The notes under the pieces: model-generated
Told to the model about the DNA's origin: nothing
The model's input: the letters and a program-made list of their open reading frames with translations, nothing else
Databases searched by the model: none
Position numbers and translations under genes: made by a program
Shown: in pieces, positions 37,617 through 47,579 of the stretch
Layout of the letters: each line of letters opens with the position of its first letter
How positions within the stretch are numbered: position 1 is the first letter of the stretch
DNA from: DASQFD01 sp035633255
GTDB lineage: Bacteria; Actinomycetota; Actinomycetes; Actinomycetales; Dermatophilaceae
Length of the DNA: 59,262 nucleotides
Direction: 5' to 3'
NCBI GenBank assembly: GCA_035633255.1
Contig: DASQFD010000106.1
Location: 1-59,262, forward strand

Positions 37617-39989
37617 ATGAGCACCGAGCGCGGTGACGTGACCGCCACCCGTCTCGACCTGGCGGGCACGCGCGGCTTCACCGACCCGGGGGCTGGCCCG
37701 CAGCGGCGTCAGCGGCTCACGGACTTCGGCCGCACCTGGCTCGCGGGGCTCTGGGCCGAGGCGACCGCCGGACGGCGGCTCGACGGCGTGGCGCTCGCCG
37801 CCGTCGGGAGCCTGGGTCGCGGGGAGGTCGGCCCCCTCAGCGACTACGACCTCGTCCTGCTCCACTTCGGCCGCTCCCTCGGCGCCGCCGAGACGACCGC
37901 GCTCGCGGACCGGATCTGGTACCCCATCTGGGACAGCGGCGCCCGCCTCGACCACAGCGTCCGCTCGGTCGCGCAGTGTCGCAGCGTCGCGGCGGCCGAC
38001 CTCAGCGCGGCCATCGGGCTGCTCGACCTCACCTGCGTCGCGGGTGACCCCCAGGTGGTCGCGGCGGCGCGCTCGACGATCGCCCACGACTGGCGGGCCA
38101 ACGCGCGCACCCGGCTGCCGTCGCTCGCGGAGACGCTCGCCACCCGCCACGCGCGCCACGGTGACCTCGCCCAGTCGCTGGAGCCGGACCTCAAGGAGGC
38201 GCACGGCGGCCTGCGGGACATGACGGTCCTCAAGGCCCTCGCCCAGGCGTGGCTGGCCGACCGCCCGCACGGCGGCGTCGACGCTGCGCACGAGCGGCTC
38301 CTCGACGTGCGCGACGCCGTGCACGTCGTCACCGGCCGGGGCCGGGACCGCCTGGGGCGCGAGGAGCACGACGCGGTGGCTGCGCTGCTCGGCTATGCCG
38401 ACCCCGACGACCTCCTCACCGACGTCTCCGGCGCCGGCCGCGTCATCGCCTACGCCGTCGACGCCACCGCCCGGCGAGCCGGGCAGTCCCAGCGGGCCCG
38501 GGTGCTGCGGGTGGGGCCACGCCGGCCGCAGATGGTGCCGCTCGGCTTCGGGCTCTTCGAGAGCGACGGCGAGGTCGTCCTCGGCTCCGGGCGGCTCGTC
38601 GAGGGCGACCCGGTGCTGCCGCTGCGCGCCGCCGTGGTCGCGGCCCGGGCGAACCTGCCGCTCTCGCCGGCGACGCTGGACAACCTCGCCACCCGCTGCC
38701 CGGACCTCTCCTCGCCGTGGCCGGGGCTCGCGCTCGACCTGTTCGCGGACCTGCTGGCCACCGGCCCCGGGCTCGTGGCCGTCTGGGAGGGACTGGACCA
38801 GGTGGGGATCGTCGAGCGGTGGATCCCCGAGTGGAGCGCGGTGCGGTCCCGCCCCCAGCGCAGCCCGGTGCACCGGCATACCGTCGACCGCCACCTCGTC
38901 GAGACCGTGGTGCGGGCCACCGGCCTGGTGCGGGGGGTCGCCCGGGCCGACCTGCTCCTCGTCGCGGCACTCCTCCACGACATCGGCAAGGTGCCGGGGA
39001 CTCGCGACCACTCCCTCACCGGCGCGCCCCTCGCCGCCACCGTGGCGCGCCGGCTCGGCTTCGCGCCGGAGGACGTCGCGACGCTGGAGCTGCTGGTGCG
39101 CGAGCACCTGACGCTCATCGAGCTCGCCACCCGCCGGGACCATGCCGACCCGGCCACGGTCGAGGCCGCCGCGGCGGCGGTCGACCACGACGCCGACCGC
39201 TTCGCGCTGCTCCTCGCCCTCACCGAGGCGGACGCCTCCGCCGCGGGCCCCAAGGCGTGGACGGACTGGCGGGCCACGCTGCTGCGACAGCTCACGAGCG
39301 CCGTGCAGGACCGGTTGGAGAGCGGCGTGGCCGCTCCGGTCGACTCCGGGCCGCCCGTGGTGCCGGAGGCGGTCCGGAGCGCGCTGGCGGCCGGCGAGCC
39401 GCTCGTGGAGGTCGTCGCGGGCGGCGGTTCCTTCCGCATCGACATCGCGGACCGCGACCGCCTGGGCCTCTTCGCCGACACGGCCGGGCTCCTCGCGGCC
39501 GAGGGGCACGTCGTGCGCACCGCGATCCTCCGCACCATCGAGGCGGTGGCGGTCAACGAGTGGCACGTCGAGTCACCGACCGGCGCCGAGCCGGACCCCG
39601 CGCAGATCACGCGCGGGCTGGTCCGGCTCGCGCACGGCGACCGGGCGCCCCTGCACCCGCTGGAGCGGCGCCGCCGGTCCAGCGCACGCTCCCGGCGGAC
39701 GGGGGCGCCGGGCCAGACGCGGGCCCTGCTCGTGCCGGGCGCCAGCACGGACGCCACGGTGCTGGAGGTGCGCGCCGAGGACCGCCCCGGCCTCCTCCAC
39801 GAGGTCGGGATGGCGTTCGCGCGGGCCGGGCTCTCGGTCCGGTCCGCCCACATCGCGACGTATGCCGGCCAGACCCTGGACACCTTCTACCTCACCGAGC
39901 CCGACGGCCGGGTGCTCGAGCCCTCGAAGGTCGCCGCGGTCGTCGGTCTGGTCATCGACACCTGCGACGGCACGGCGCACCCCGGCTGA
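37617..39989 (+). CDS. glnD: P-II nucleotidyltransferase / deadenylylase (GlnD-type)
   Basis: 790 residues. Domains in order: nucleotidyltransferase (GSLGRGEVGPLSDYDLVLLHF, ~60-80), GlnD helical region, HD phosphohydrolase (LLHDIGKVPGTRDHS, ~455), and two ACT domains (FRIDIADRDRLGLFADTAG and VLEVRAEDRPGLLHEVGMAF). It modifies and demodifies the T-loop tyrosine of GlnK according to glutamine. The second ATG (37617) is preferred because GAGGAGG lies at better distance than for 37611. Confidence 0.93.
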   Translation: MSTERGDVTATRLDLAGTRGFTDPGAGPQRRQRLTDFGRTWLAGLWAEATAGRRLDGVALAAVGSLGRGEVGPLSDYDLVLLHFGRSLGAAETTALADRIWYPIWDSGARLDHSVRSVAQCRSVAAADLSAAIGLLDLTCVAGDPQVVAAARSTIAHDWRANARTRLPSLAETLATRHARHGDLAQSLEPDLKEAHGGLRDMTVLKALAQAWLADRPHGGVDAAHERLLDVRDAVHVVTGRGRDRLGREEHDAVAALLGYADPDDLLTDVSGAGRVIAYAVDATARRAGQSQRARVLRVGPRRPQMVPLGFGLFESDGEVVLGSGRLVEGDPVLPLRAAVVAARANLPLSPATLDNLATRCPDLSSPWPGLALDLFADLLATGPGLVAVWEGLDQVGIVERWIPEWSAVRSRPQRSPVHRHTVDRHLVETVVRATGLVRGVARADLLLVAALLHDIGKVPGTRDHSLTGAPLAATVARRLGFAPEDVATLELLVREHLTLIELATRRDHADPATVEAAAAAVDHDADRFALLLALTEADASAAGPKAWTDWRATLLRQLTSAVQDRLESGVAAPVDSGPPVVPEAVRSALAAGEPLVEVVAGGGSFRIDIADRDRLGLFADTAGLLAAEGHVVRTAILRTIEAVAVNEWHVESPTGAEPDPAQITRGLVRLAHGDRAPLHPLERRRRSSARSRRTGAPGQTRALLVPGASTDATVLEVRAEDRPGLLHEVGMAFARAGLSVRSAHIATYAGQTLDTFYLTEPDGRVLEPSKVAAVVGLVIDTCDGTAHPG

Positions 39990-40028
39990 GCGTGCGCCCG
40001 GGCTCGGGGCTGCGGTTAGCCTTGACCG

Positions 40029-41693
<1,665 letters not shown>

Positions 41694-41732
41694 GGGTCGC
41701 CGCCCCGCTGGGCCGGGCCTAGGGTCTCGAGG

Positions 41733-43121
41733 GTGATCATCGACCGGGCCAGCGCCAACGACGTGATGTCGGTGGCGGTCGACCGAGGCTGCGTGCCCAT
41801 GCACCTGGGCGCGGTCCTGGTCCTCGACCCGGGGGCGTCCCCCTCCGTCCCCGCCCTGGAGCAGGTCCTGCGGGAGCGGGTCCCGCGGGTGCCCCGGCTG
41901 CACCGCCGCCTGGTGCGGACCCCGCTGGGGTGCGGACGTCCCGTGTGGGTCGCCGACCGGGACTTCGAGGTGACCGCTCACCTGCAGGCGGTCGAGCTCG
42001 CCGGCCTCGCCGGCCCCGCCGACGCCGACGACGCCCCCGTGCCGCGGGCCGTGCTGGACGCCACGGCGGACGCCGTCATGGCGCGGCTGCCCGCGGACCG
42101 GCCGCCGTGGCGGGTGCGGGCCCTCGTCGACGCGGACGGGAGGGTGCGCGCCGTGGTGGTCGTGCTCCACCACGTGCTCGCCGACGGCATCGGCGGCCTC
42201 GCCGTCCTCGGGGCCCTCGCCGACGGTGCCGCCACCTCCCCCGCCGACCGCGCCGGTAGGGCCGACCCGCCGCCGGGTCGGCAGCGGTCCTCCTCGGTGA
42301 CGCGGCCGGAGCGGGCGCCGTCGTGGACGGACCTCGCCCGCGACGCCTGGTCGGAGCGCGCCCGGGCCCTGCGTCACCTGCCCTCGGCCCCTCGACGGCT
42401 GCGCGGCAGTGCCGCCGAGCTCGGCCTCGGTCGGCCGGCGCTCGTGCCGGCGACCAGCCTGCTGCGGCCGACCGGGCCGCACCGACGGTTGGACCTGGTG
42501 TGCGTGCCGCTGTCCGACGTCCACCAGGCCGGCCGGGCGGCGGGCGGGACCGTCAACGACGTCGTGGTGGCCGCCGTGGCCGGAGCCCTCGCCACCCTCG
42601 CGTGCTCCCGGGGGGAGCGGCTGCCCGAGGTCGTCGTCTCCGTGCCGGTGTCCGGGCGGGCCTCGGCGACCACCGCTGCCCTGGGCAACGAGGTGGGGGT
42701 GCTGCCGGTGCGCGTGCCGACCGCCGGTGACCCGGCCGCCCGGCTCGCCGCGGTCGTCGCCGAGACGGCGCGCCTCGGCGCGGACGGCCGTCGGGGCGGC
42801 AGCGCCGCGCTGCTCACCCCCGCGTTCCGGCTGCTCGCCGCGGTCGGCGTGTTCCAGCGGTTCGTGTCGGCCCAGCGGCTGGTGCACACCTTCGAGACCG
42901 ACGTCCGCGGCCCCGCGGTGCCGCTGTCCCTCGCGGGGGCCACCGTCACCTCGATCGCACCGGTCGCCGTCAACCCCGGGAACGTCACGGTGTCCTTCGA
43001 CGTCCTCTCGTATGCCGGCGAGCTGGCCGTCACGGTCGTCTCCGACCCCGACCTGGTCCCCGACCACGGGGTGCTGCTCGAGGCGCTGCGCGGCGAGCTG
43101 CGGGCGCTCTCCGCTCGCTAG
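41733..43121 (+). CDS. Wax ester synthase/diacylglycerol acyltransferase (WS/DGAT) family protein
   Basis: 462 residues. The catalytic HHxxxDG motif is LHHVLADGIGGLA (~residue 147), with the second-domain motifs TVNDVVVAAVAGAL and VNPGNVTVSFDVLSYAGELAV. These enzymes acylate fatty alcohols or diacylglycerol for storage lipid. TAGGGT lies 7 nt before the GTG. A second family member on the opposite strand (44334-45770) flanks the amidohydrolase in between. The TAG stop is part of the -10 box of the next gene. Confidence 0.9.
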   Translation: MIIDRASANDVMSVAVDRGCVPMHLGAVLVLDPGASPSVPALEQVLRERVPRVPRLHRRLVRTPLGCGRPVWVADRDFEVTAHLQAVELAGLAGPADADDAPVPRAVLDATADAVMARLPADRPPWRVRALVDADGRVRAVVVVLHHVLADGIGGLAVLGALADGAATSPADRAGRADPPPGRQRSSSVTRPERAPSWTDLARDAWSERARALRHLPSAPRRLRGSAAELGLGRPALVPATSLLRPTGPHRRLDLVCVPLSDVHQAGRAAGGTVNDVVVAAVAGALATLACSRGERLPEVVVSVPVSGRASATTAALGNEVGVLPVRVPTAGDPAARLAAVVAETARLGADGRRGGSAALLTPAFRLLAAVGVFQRFVSAQRLVHTFETDVRGPAVPLSLAGATVTSIAPVAVNPGNVTVSFDVLSYAGELAVTVVSDPDLVPDHGVLLEALRGELRALSAR

Positions 43122-43124
43122 GTT
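43119..43124 (+). promoter_or_regulatory. -10 box TAGGTT of the amidohydrolase gene, overlapping a stop codon
   Basis: TAGGTT begins with the TAG stop codon of the WS/DGAT gene and lies exactly 6 nt before the GTG of the next gene. Confidence 0.5.
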
Positions 43125-43130
43125 GGGTCC

Positions 43131-44219
43131 GTGGCGACGACCCTGCACCTCACCGGACCCGTGCTCGTCGGCCCCCAGGACGTCCGGGCGGAGGCCTGGG
43201 TGGTCGGCGGGCGGCTCACCTTCGGGCGGCCGAGCGCGCCGGGGGCCGACGTCGTCAGGCTCGACGGCTGGGTGCTGCCCGGCCTGGTCGACGCCCACTG
43301 CCACGTGGGGCTCGGGCCCCAGGGGGCGGTCGACCGGCCCACCGCGGAGCGGCAGGCCCTCGACGACCGGGCGGCGGGGACGCTGCTGATCCGGGATGCC
43401 GGGTCGCCCGCGGACACCCGCTGGGTGCAGGAGCGCGAGGACCTCCCCAAGCTCGTCCGGGCGGGCCGCCACATCGCCCGGACCGGTCGCTACATCCGCG
43501 GCTTCGCCCACGAGGTGGAGCCCGACCAGCTCGTCGAGCAGGTGCGCCTCGAGGCCCGGGCCGGCGACGGCTGGGTCAAGCTCGTCGGCGACTGGATCGA
43601 CCGGGACACCGGAGACCTCGCGCCGTGCTGGCCGCGCGAGGTGCTCGTCGAGGCGGTCGCCGCCGCGCACGAGGAGGGGGCCCGCACCACCGCGCACTGC
43701 TTCGGCCCGGACTCCCTGAGGGACCTCGTCGCCGCCGGCACGGACTGCGTCGAGCACGGCACGGGTCTGGTGGCGGACACGATCGAGGAGTTCGCCGCCC
43801 AGGGTGTGGCGGTCGTGCCCACGCTGGTCAACATCGCCACCTTCCCGAGCATCGCGGAGCCGGCCCGCGAGCGGTTCCCCGCCTACCACCGGCGGATGCT
43901 CGACCTGCACGAACGGCGCTACGCGACCATCGGCGCGGCCCACGAGGCGGGCGTCCCGCTCTACGTCGGCACCGATGCCGGTGGGTCACTGCCGCACGGT
44001 CTGGTGGCCCGGGAGGTCGCCGAGCTCGTGTGGGCCGGGCTGAGCCCCCTGGAGGCGCTGCACGCGGGCACCTGGGGCGCCCGGGAGTGGCTGGGGCGGC
44101 CGGGGCTCGCCGAGGGCGAGGACGCGGACCTGCTCGTGCTCGACGCGGACCCCCGCACGGACGTCGGGGCCCTGGCGTCGCCGCGCCACATCGTGCTGCG
44201 GGGGACCCGGGTCTCCTAG
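43131..44219 (+). CDS. Amidohydrolase-superfamily protein
   Basis: 362 residues. The metal-dependent amidohydrolase fold shows VDAHCHVGLGP (HxH), RTTAHCFGPDSLRDLVAAG, DCVEHGTGL and YVGTDAGGSLPHGL with the metal-binding Asp. Imidazolonepropionase- or prolidase-like relatives hydrolyse cyclic amides; the true substrate is unknown. GTG at 43131 is placed by TAGGTT 6 nt upstream. It sits between two WS/DGAT genes, but a link to lipid metabolism is not shown. Confidence 0.87.
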   Translation: MATTLHLTGPVLVGPQDVRAEAWVVGGRLTFGRPSAPGADVVRLDGWVLPGLVDAHCHVGLGPQGAVDRPTAERQALDDRAAGTLLIRDAGSPADTRWVQEREDLPKLVRAGRHIARTGRYIRGFAHEVEPDQLVEQVRLEARAGDGWVKLVGDWIDRDTGDLAPCWPREVLVEAVAAAHEEGARTTAHCFGPDSLRDLVAAGTDCVEHGTGLVADTIEEFAAQGVAVVPTLVNIATFPSIAEPARERFPAYHRRMLDLHERRYATIGAAHEAGVPLYVGTDAGGSLPHGLVAREVAELVWAGLSPLEALHAGTWGAREWLGRPGLAEGEDADLLVLDADPRTDVGALASPRHIVLRGTRVS

Positions 44220-44307
44220 CAGCGGCCGCGCCGACGGTCGCGGCACCGGTCCGTCAGGGGACCCCGACGACCGAGACGAACCCGGCCCCGGCCACCCGAC
44301 CGCCCGC

Positions 44308-44324
44308 CCGGCCACGGTGGCCGG
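44308..44324. terminator. Hairpin between converging amidohydrolase and WS/DGAT genes
   Basis: CCGGCC, 5-nt loop, GGCCGG, in the ~115-base gap. Confidence 0.55.
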
Positions 44325-44333
44325 CCCGCAGTC

Positions 44334-45770
44334 TCAGTGCGGCTGGCGGACCGCCGCGGCGACGCGGGAGAGCGTGTCCACCTCGCTCTCGAAGGCCTCC
44401 ACGAGGGCCTCCGGGTCGGGGATCCGGGAGGCGTCGACCTTGAAGCCCACGCGCACCTCGTCCGCGTAGGTCACGATCGAGACCCCCAGCGTCTGGTGCC
44501 CGGAGCCGGGCACCCAGGCCAGCACGCTGGCGAGGCCGTTGCCGGCGATGTAGCGCCGCTCCCGGGGCCCGGGGACGTTGGTGGTGACGCCGACGGCCTT
44601 GTCGGCGAAGAACTCGACGAGCAGGCGCTCCATCTCCTTGCCGCTGCGGCCGATCGCGCCGATCAGCCCGAAGGTGACCGACGCCTCCGGGGAGCTCTTG
44701 ATCTCCTCCATGCGCCGGTGGCTCTCGGCGACCCGCTCCAGGGGGCCGGGCACCTCGCAGGGGTAGTTGAAGAACACGAGTGCGAACTCGTTGCCGAGCT
44801 CCGGCGGGAGCGGCTTGCTGAGGTCGCGGACGTTGACCGGGACCATCGTGGTGAGGTCGGACGGCTTGGCGCCGTGCTCGATCTGGTACGTGCGCAGGGC
44901 GCCGGCCACGGCGCCGAGCAGGACGTCGTTGACCGTCGCCCCGCTGGCCCGGCCCACCCGCTTGACATCCCGGAGCGGGAAGGCGGTCGACCACGCGGCG
45001 CGCTTGCGGGTGCGGGGATGGCCGGTCAGCGGACCACGCGGGGGGGCGGTGAGCAGCAGCTTGCCGGCGACGCGGCCGGTGCGGCCGGCAAGGGTGAGCG
45101 CGTCCACCACGGCGTGCGGGCCGAGGTGCTTGGGCAGCTCGAGGGCCGCCTCGGCGGCCGCCTTGGTCAGCCCGGCGGCCGTGGCACCCGCGGACCGGGT
45201 GAGGCGGGCGGCGTCCTGGACCAGCCCGGAGACCGGCGAACCGGCGGGTATGCCGCGTGGCGGCACTGGAACCGCGTCACCGGCCGCCTCGGCGAGGTCG
45301 GCGCCGGCCTCGGAGTCGGTGAGGGAGACCAGGACGGAGATCAGGGCGATCCCGTCGGCGATGGCGTGGTGGATCCGCAGGTAGATCACCGAGCCGCCCG
45401 GCCCGCCGTCGATGAAGTGGCACTCCCAGAGCGGGTGTTCCCGGTCGAAGGACCGGCTGGTCTGGGAGTCGACGTAGGCACCGAGGGTCTCGTCGTCGGC
45501 GCGCTCCAGGGTGACCGGGACCACGTGCCGCTCGAGGTCGAAGTCGGCGTCGTCCTCCCACCGCGGCATGGCCACCGGGTTGGGCGGGCGGACCGGGTGC
45601 TGGCGGAAGACCGGGTAGCGGTCCACGAGCCGGCGCTGGAGCACGTCGCGGACCCGGTCCCAGTCGACGGGGCCATCGAGGAGCATGAGGGAGTCGATGA
45701 CCATGAGGTTGTCGGGGCGGTCCATGTTGAGCCAGATCGTGTCGACCGGTCCCATCGTCCGCCCACTCAT
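44334..45770 (-). CDS. WS/DGAT family O-acyltransferase (second copy)
   Basis: 478 residues, closer to the classical family than the copy at 41733. MDRPDNLMVIDSLMLLDGPVDW at the N-terminus, IYLRIHHAIADGIALI with HHxxxDG, GATVNDVLLGAVAGAL, and the C-terminal PGPRERRYIAGNGLA and GVSIVTYADEVRVG motifs. It likely makes triacylglycerol or wax esters. ATG at 45770 is preceded by GAGGAGG on the minus strand, so this gene has a normal leader, unlike the other copy. Confidence 0.92.
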   Translation of the reverse strand: MSGRTMGPVDTIWLNMDRPDNLMVIDSLMLLDGPVDWDRVRDVLQRRLVDRYPVFRQHPVRPPNPVAMPRWEDDADFDLERHVVPVTLERADDETLGAYVDSQTSRSFDREHPLWECHFIDGGPGGSVIYLRIHHAIADGIALISVLVSLTDSEAGADLAEAAGDAVPVPPRGIPAGSPVSGLVQDAARLTRSAGATAAGLTKAAAEAALELPKHLGPHAVVDALTLAGRTGRVAGKLLLTAPPRGPLTGHPRTRKRAAWSTAFPLRDVKRVGRASGATVNDVLLGAVAGALRTYQIEHGAKPSDLTTMVPVNVRDLSKPLPPELGNEFALVFFNYPCEVPGPLERVAESHRRMEEIKSSPEASVTFGLIGAIGRSGKEMERLLVEFFADKAVGVTTNVPGPRERRYIAGNGLASVLAWVPGSGHQTLGVSIVTYADEVRVGFKVDASRIPDPEALVEAFESEVDTLSRVAAAVRQPH

Positions 45771-46067
45771 GTTCGTCCTCCTCGACGATCGTTCGCCCCC
45801 CGCGCCGGCACCTGTTGCCGGTCGTCAGGGCGCAGCATGGCACCGGTGGCACCCGGGGCACCATGGCAGAGCCTGTCATGCCGGCGGGCCCGGTGCCGAC
45901 CATCCGGTGGTCCTGCACGGGCGAACGGTCTGGCAGAATGGTCCGCCGTACCCGTGCGACCGGACCCTCTCACCCGTCCGCACGCGTCCACGAGTGCTCC
46001 CTCCCGCGTGTCCCCACCCGGGTCGTGGCGTGCTCAACCCGAACAGGAAACAGGAGACACCACCCTC
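45771..46067. other. Divergent WS/DGAT-rpsP intergenic region
   Basis: 297 bases. TGGCAGAATGG near 45931-45941 is a likely rpsP -10 context and strongly resembles TGGCAGACTGG before rplS (about 49656-49666). AACAGGAGACAC is the rpsP ribosome binding site. No other feature seen. Confidence 0.5.
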
Positions 46068-46655
46068 GTGGCCGTCAAGATTCGTCTGAAGCGCCTGGGC
46101 AAGATCCGGCGTCCGTACTACCGCGTCGTCGTCATGGACTCGCGCACCAAGCGCGACGGCCGGGCGATCGAGGAGATCGGCAAGTACCACCCGACCGAGG
46201 AGCCCTCGGTCATCGACATCGACTCCGAGCGGGCGCAGTACTGGTTGGGCCAGGGCGCCCAGCCCACCGAGGCCGCCATGGCCCTGCTCAAGGTGACCGG
46301 TGACTGGCAGCGGTTCCGCGGCGAGCCCGGTGCGGAGGGGACCCTGCGCACCCCCGAGCCCAAGCCGGCGAAGAAGGACCTGTACGAGGCCGCGGTCGCG
46401 GCGGCCGGCAAGGGCGACGCCGCCGACGGCTCGGGTGCGACCACCGCGCGCAAGAGGGCCGCGAAGAAGGCCGACGCCCCACCGGTCGAGGAGGCCCCCG
46501 CCGCGGCGGCGCCGGTCGCTGCCCAGGCGCCGGCTGCTGAGGAGGCCCCGGTTGCCGAGGTGCCGGCTGCTGAGGGGGCCCCGGTTGCCGAGGAGTCCGT
46601 TGCCGAGGCCCCGGCTGCCGAGGCTCCGGTCGAGGCACCCGCCGACGAGGCCTGA
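46068..46655 (+). CDS. rpsP: 30S ribosomal protein S16 with long acidic tail
   Basis: 195 residues. Residues 1-~85 are standard S16 (AVKIRLKRLGKIRRPYYRVV, GRAIEEIGKYHPTEEPSVID, QPTEAAMALLK). The remaining ~110 residues are an actinobacterial extension, first Lys-rich and then Ala/Pro/Glu/Val repeats (APVAEVPAAEGAPVAEESVA), with matching repetitive DNA at 46490-46650. GTG at 46068 follows AGGAG. First gene of the rpsP-khpA-rimM-trmD group. Confidence 0.96.
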   Translation: MAVKIRLKRLGKIRRPYYRVVVMDSRTKRDGRAIEEIGKYHPTEEPSVIDIDSERAQYWLGQGAQPTEAAMALLKVTGDWQRFRGEPGAEGTLRTPEPKPAKKDLYEAAVAAAGKGDAADGSGATTARKRAAKKADAPPVEEAPAAAAPVAAQAPAAEEAPVAEVPAAEGAPVAEESVAEAPAAEAPVEAPADEA

Positions 46656-46657
46656 GC

Positions 46658-46900
46658 ATGCTCGAGGAGGCGCTGGAGCACCTCGTCACCGGCATCGTCG
46701 ACCACAAGGACGACGTCGCCGTCCGCCGCAAGGAGCTGCGGCGCGGGGAGGTGCTCGAGGTGCGCGTGCACCCCGAGGACCTCGGCCGCGTCATCGGCCG
46801 CTCCGGGCGCACGGCGAGCGCGCTGCGCACCGTGATGAGCGCGCTGGCGGGCGGCCGGCCCGTGCGGGTCGACATCGTCGACACCGACCGGGTGCGCTGA
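46658..46900 (+). CDS. khpA: KH-domain RNA-binding protein KhpA
   Basis: 80 residues. The KH motif is DLGRVIGRSGRTASALRTVM, with LEHLVTGIVDHKDDVAVR before it. KhpA-type proteins bind RNA, often as a complex with KhpB, and are nearly always encoded between rpsP and rimM. The ATG is 2 nt after the rpsP stop. Confidence 0.95.
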   Translation: MLEEALEHLVTGIVDHKDDVAVRRKELRRGEVLEVRVHPEDLGRVIGRSGRTASALRTVMSALAGGRPVRVDIVDTDRVR

Positions 46901-46921
46901 CCGCTTCCACGACACCACACC

Positions 46922-46966
46922 GAGGGGTGGGGTGGGCCGGGACCCCGGTCCCGACCCACCCCCCTC
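46922..46966 (+). terminator. Intra-operon hairpin between khpA and rimM
   Basis: GGGTGGGNNGGGACC pairs with GGTCCCNNCCCACCC in an almost perfect ~20-bp stem with a very short loop. It may be an attenuator or an mRNA-processing/stability element that sets rimM-trmD below rpsP-khpA. Confidence 0.7.
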
Positions 46967-46986
46967 GTCGTCTCTCCGGAGGTGCC

Positions 46987-47574
46987 ATGTCCCGCCTGGT
47001 GGCTCGCGTCGGACGGGCCCACGGCCTGCGCGGCGAGGTGACCGTCGCCCTGCACACCGACGACCCGCAGGGCCGCTTCCGCAGTGGAGCGGTGCTCGGC
47101 ACCGAGGCCGCCGCCGGGTCCCTGGTGCCGCGCGCGCTGACCCTGCGCTCCGCCCGGCTGCACGGGCGCACCTGGCTGCTGGCCTTCGAGGGGGTGCTGG
47201 ACCGCACCGCCGCGGAGTCCCTGCGGGGCGCGGCGCTGCTGGCCGAGGACGCCGCCGCCGGCGCGCCGGAGGCCCGTGGAGCCTCGCAGGACGCCGGAGG
47301 CGATGGGGACGCCGGGGACGCCGGGGACGCCGACGCCTGGTACGAGGAGGAGCTCGTCGGCCTGCGCGTCGTCGACCCCACGGGTGCCGAGCTTGGGGAG
47401 GTCTTCGGGCTGGAGCTGGGCGCCGCCCAGGACCTGCTCGTGATCCGGCTCGTGGCCGGTGGCTCGGCCCGCGTGCCGTTCGTCCGGCAGCTGGTGCCGG
47501 AGGTCGACGTGGCCGGTGGCCGGGTCGTCGTCGACCCGCCGCCGGGCCTCCTCGAGCTCGACGACGGGGGCTGA
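46987..47574 (+). CDS. rimM: Ribosome maturation factor RimM
   Basis: 195 residues. The N-terminal RimM domain (VARVGRAHGLRGEVTVALHTDDP) and the PRC-barrel (WYEEELVGLRVVD, AQDLLVIRL, VPFVRQLVPEVDVAGGRVVV) are separated by a ~30-residue Gly/Asp/Ala-rich insert. It assists 30S head assembly together with S19. ATG follows CCGGAGGTGCC. Confidence 0.94.
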   Translation: MSRLVARVGRAHGLRGEVTVALHTDDPQGRFRSGAVLGTEAAAGSLVPRALTLRSARLHGRTWLLAFEGVLDRTAAESLRGAALLAEDAAAGAPEARGASQDAGGDGDAGDAGDADAWYEEELVGLRVVDPTGAELGEVFGLELGAAQDLLVIRLVAGGSARVPFVRQLVPEVDVAGGRVVVDPPPGLLELDDGG

Positions 47575-47579
47575 CTCCG

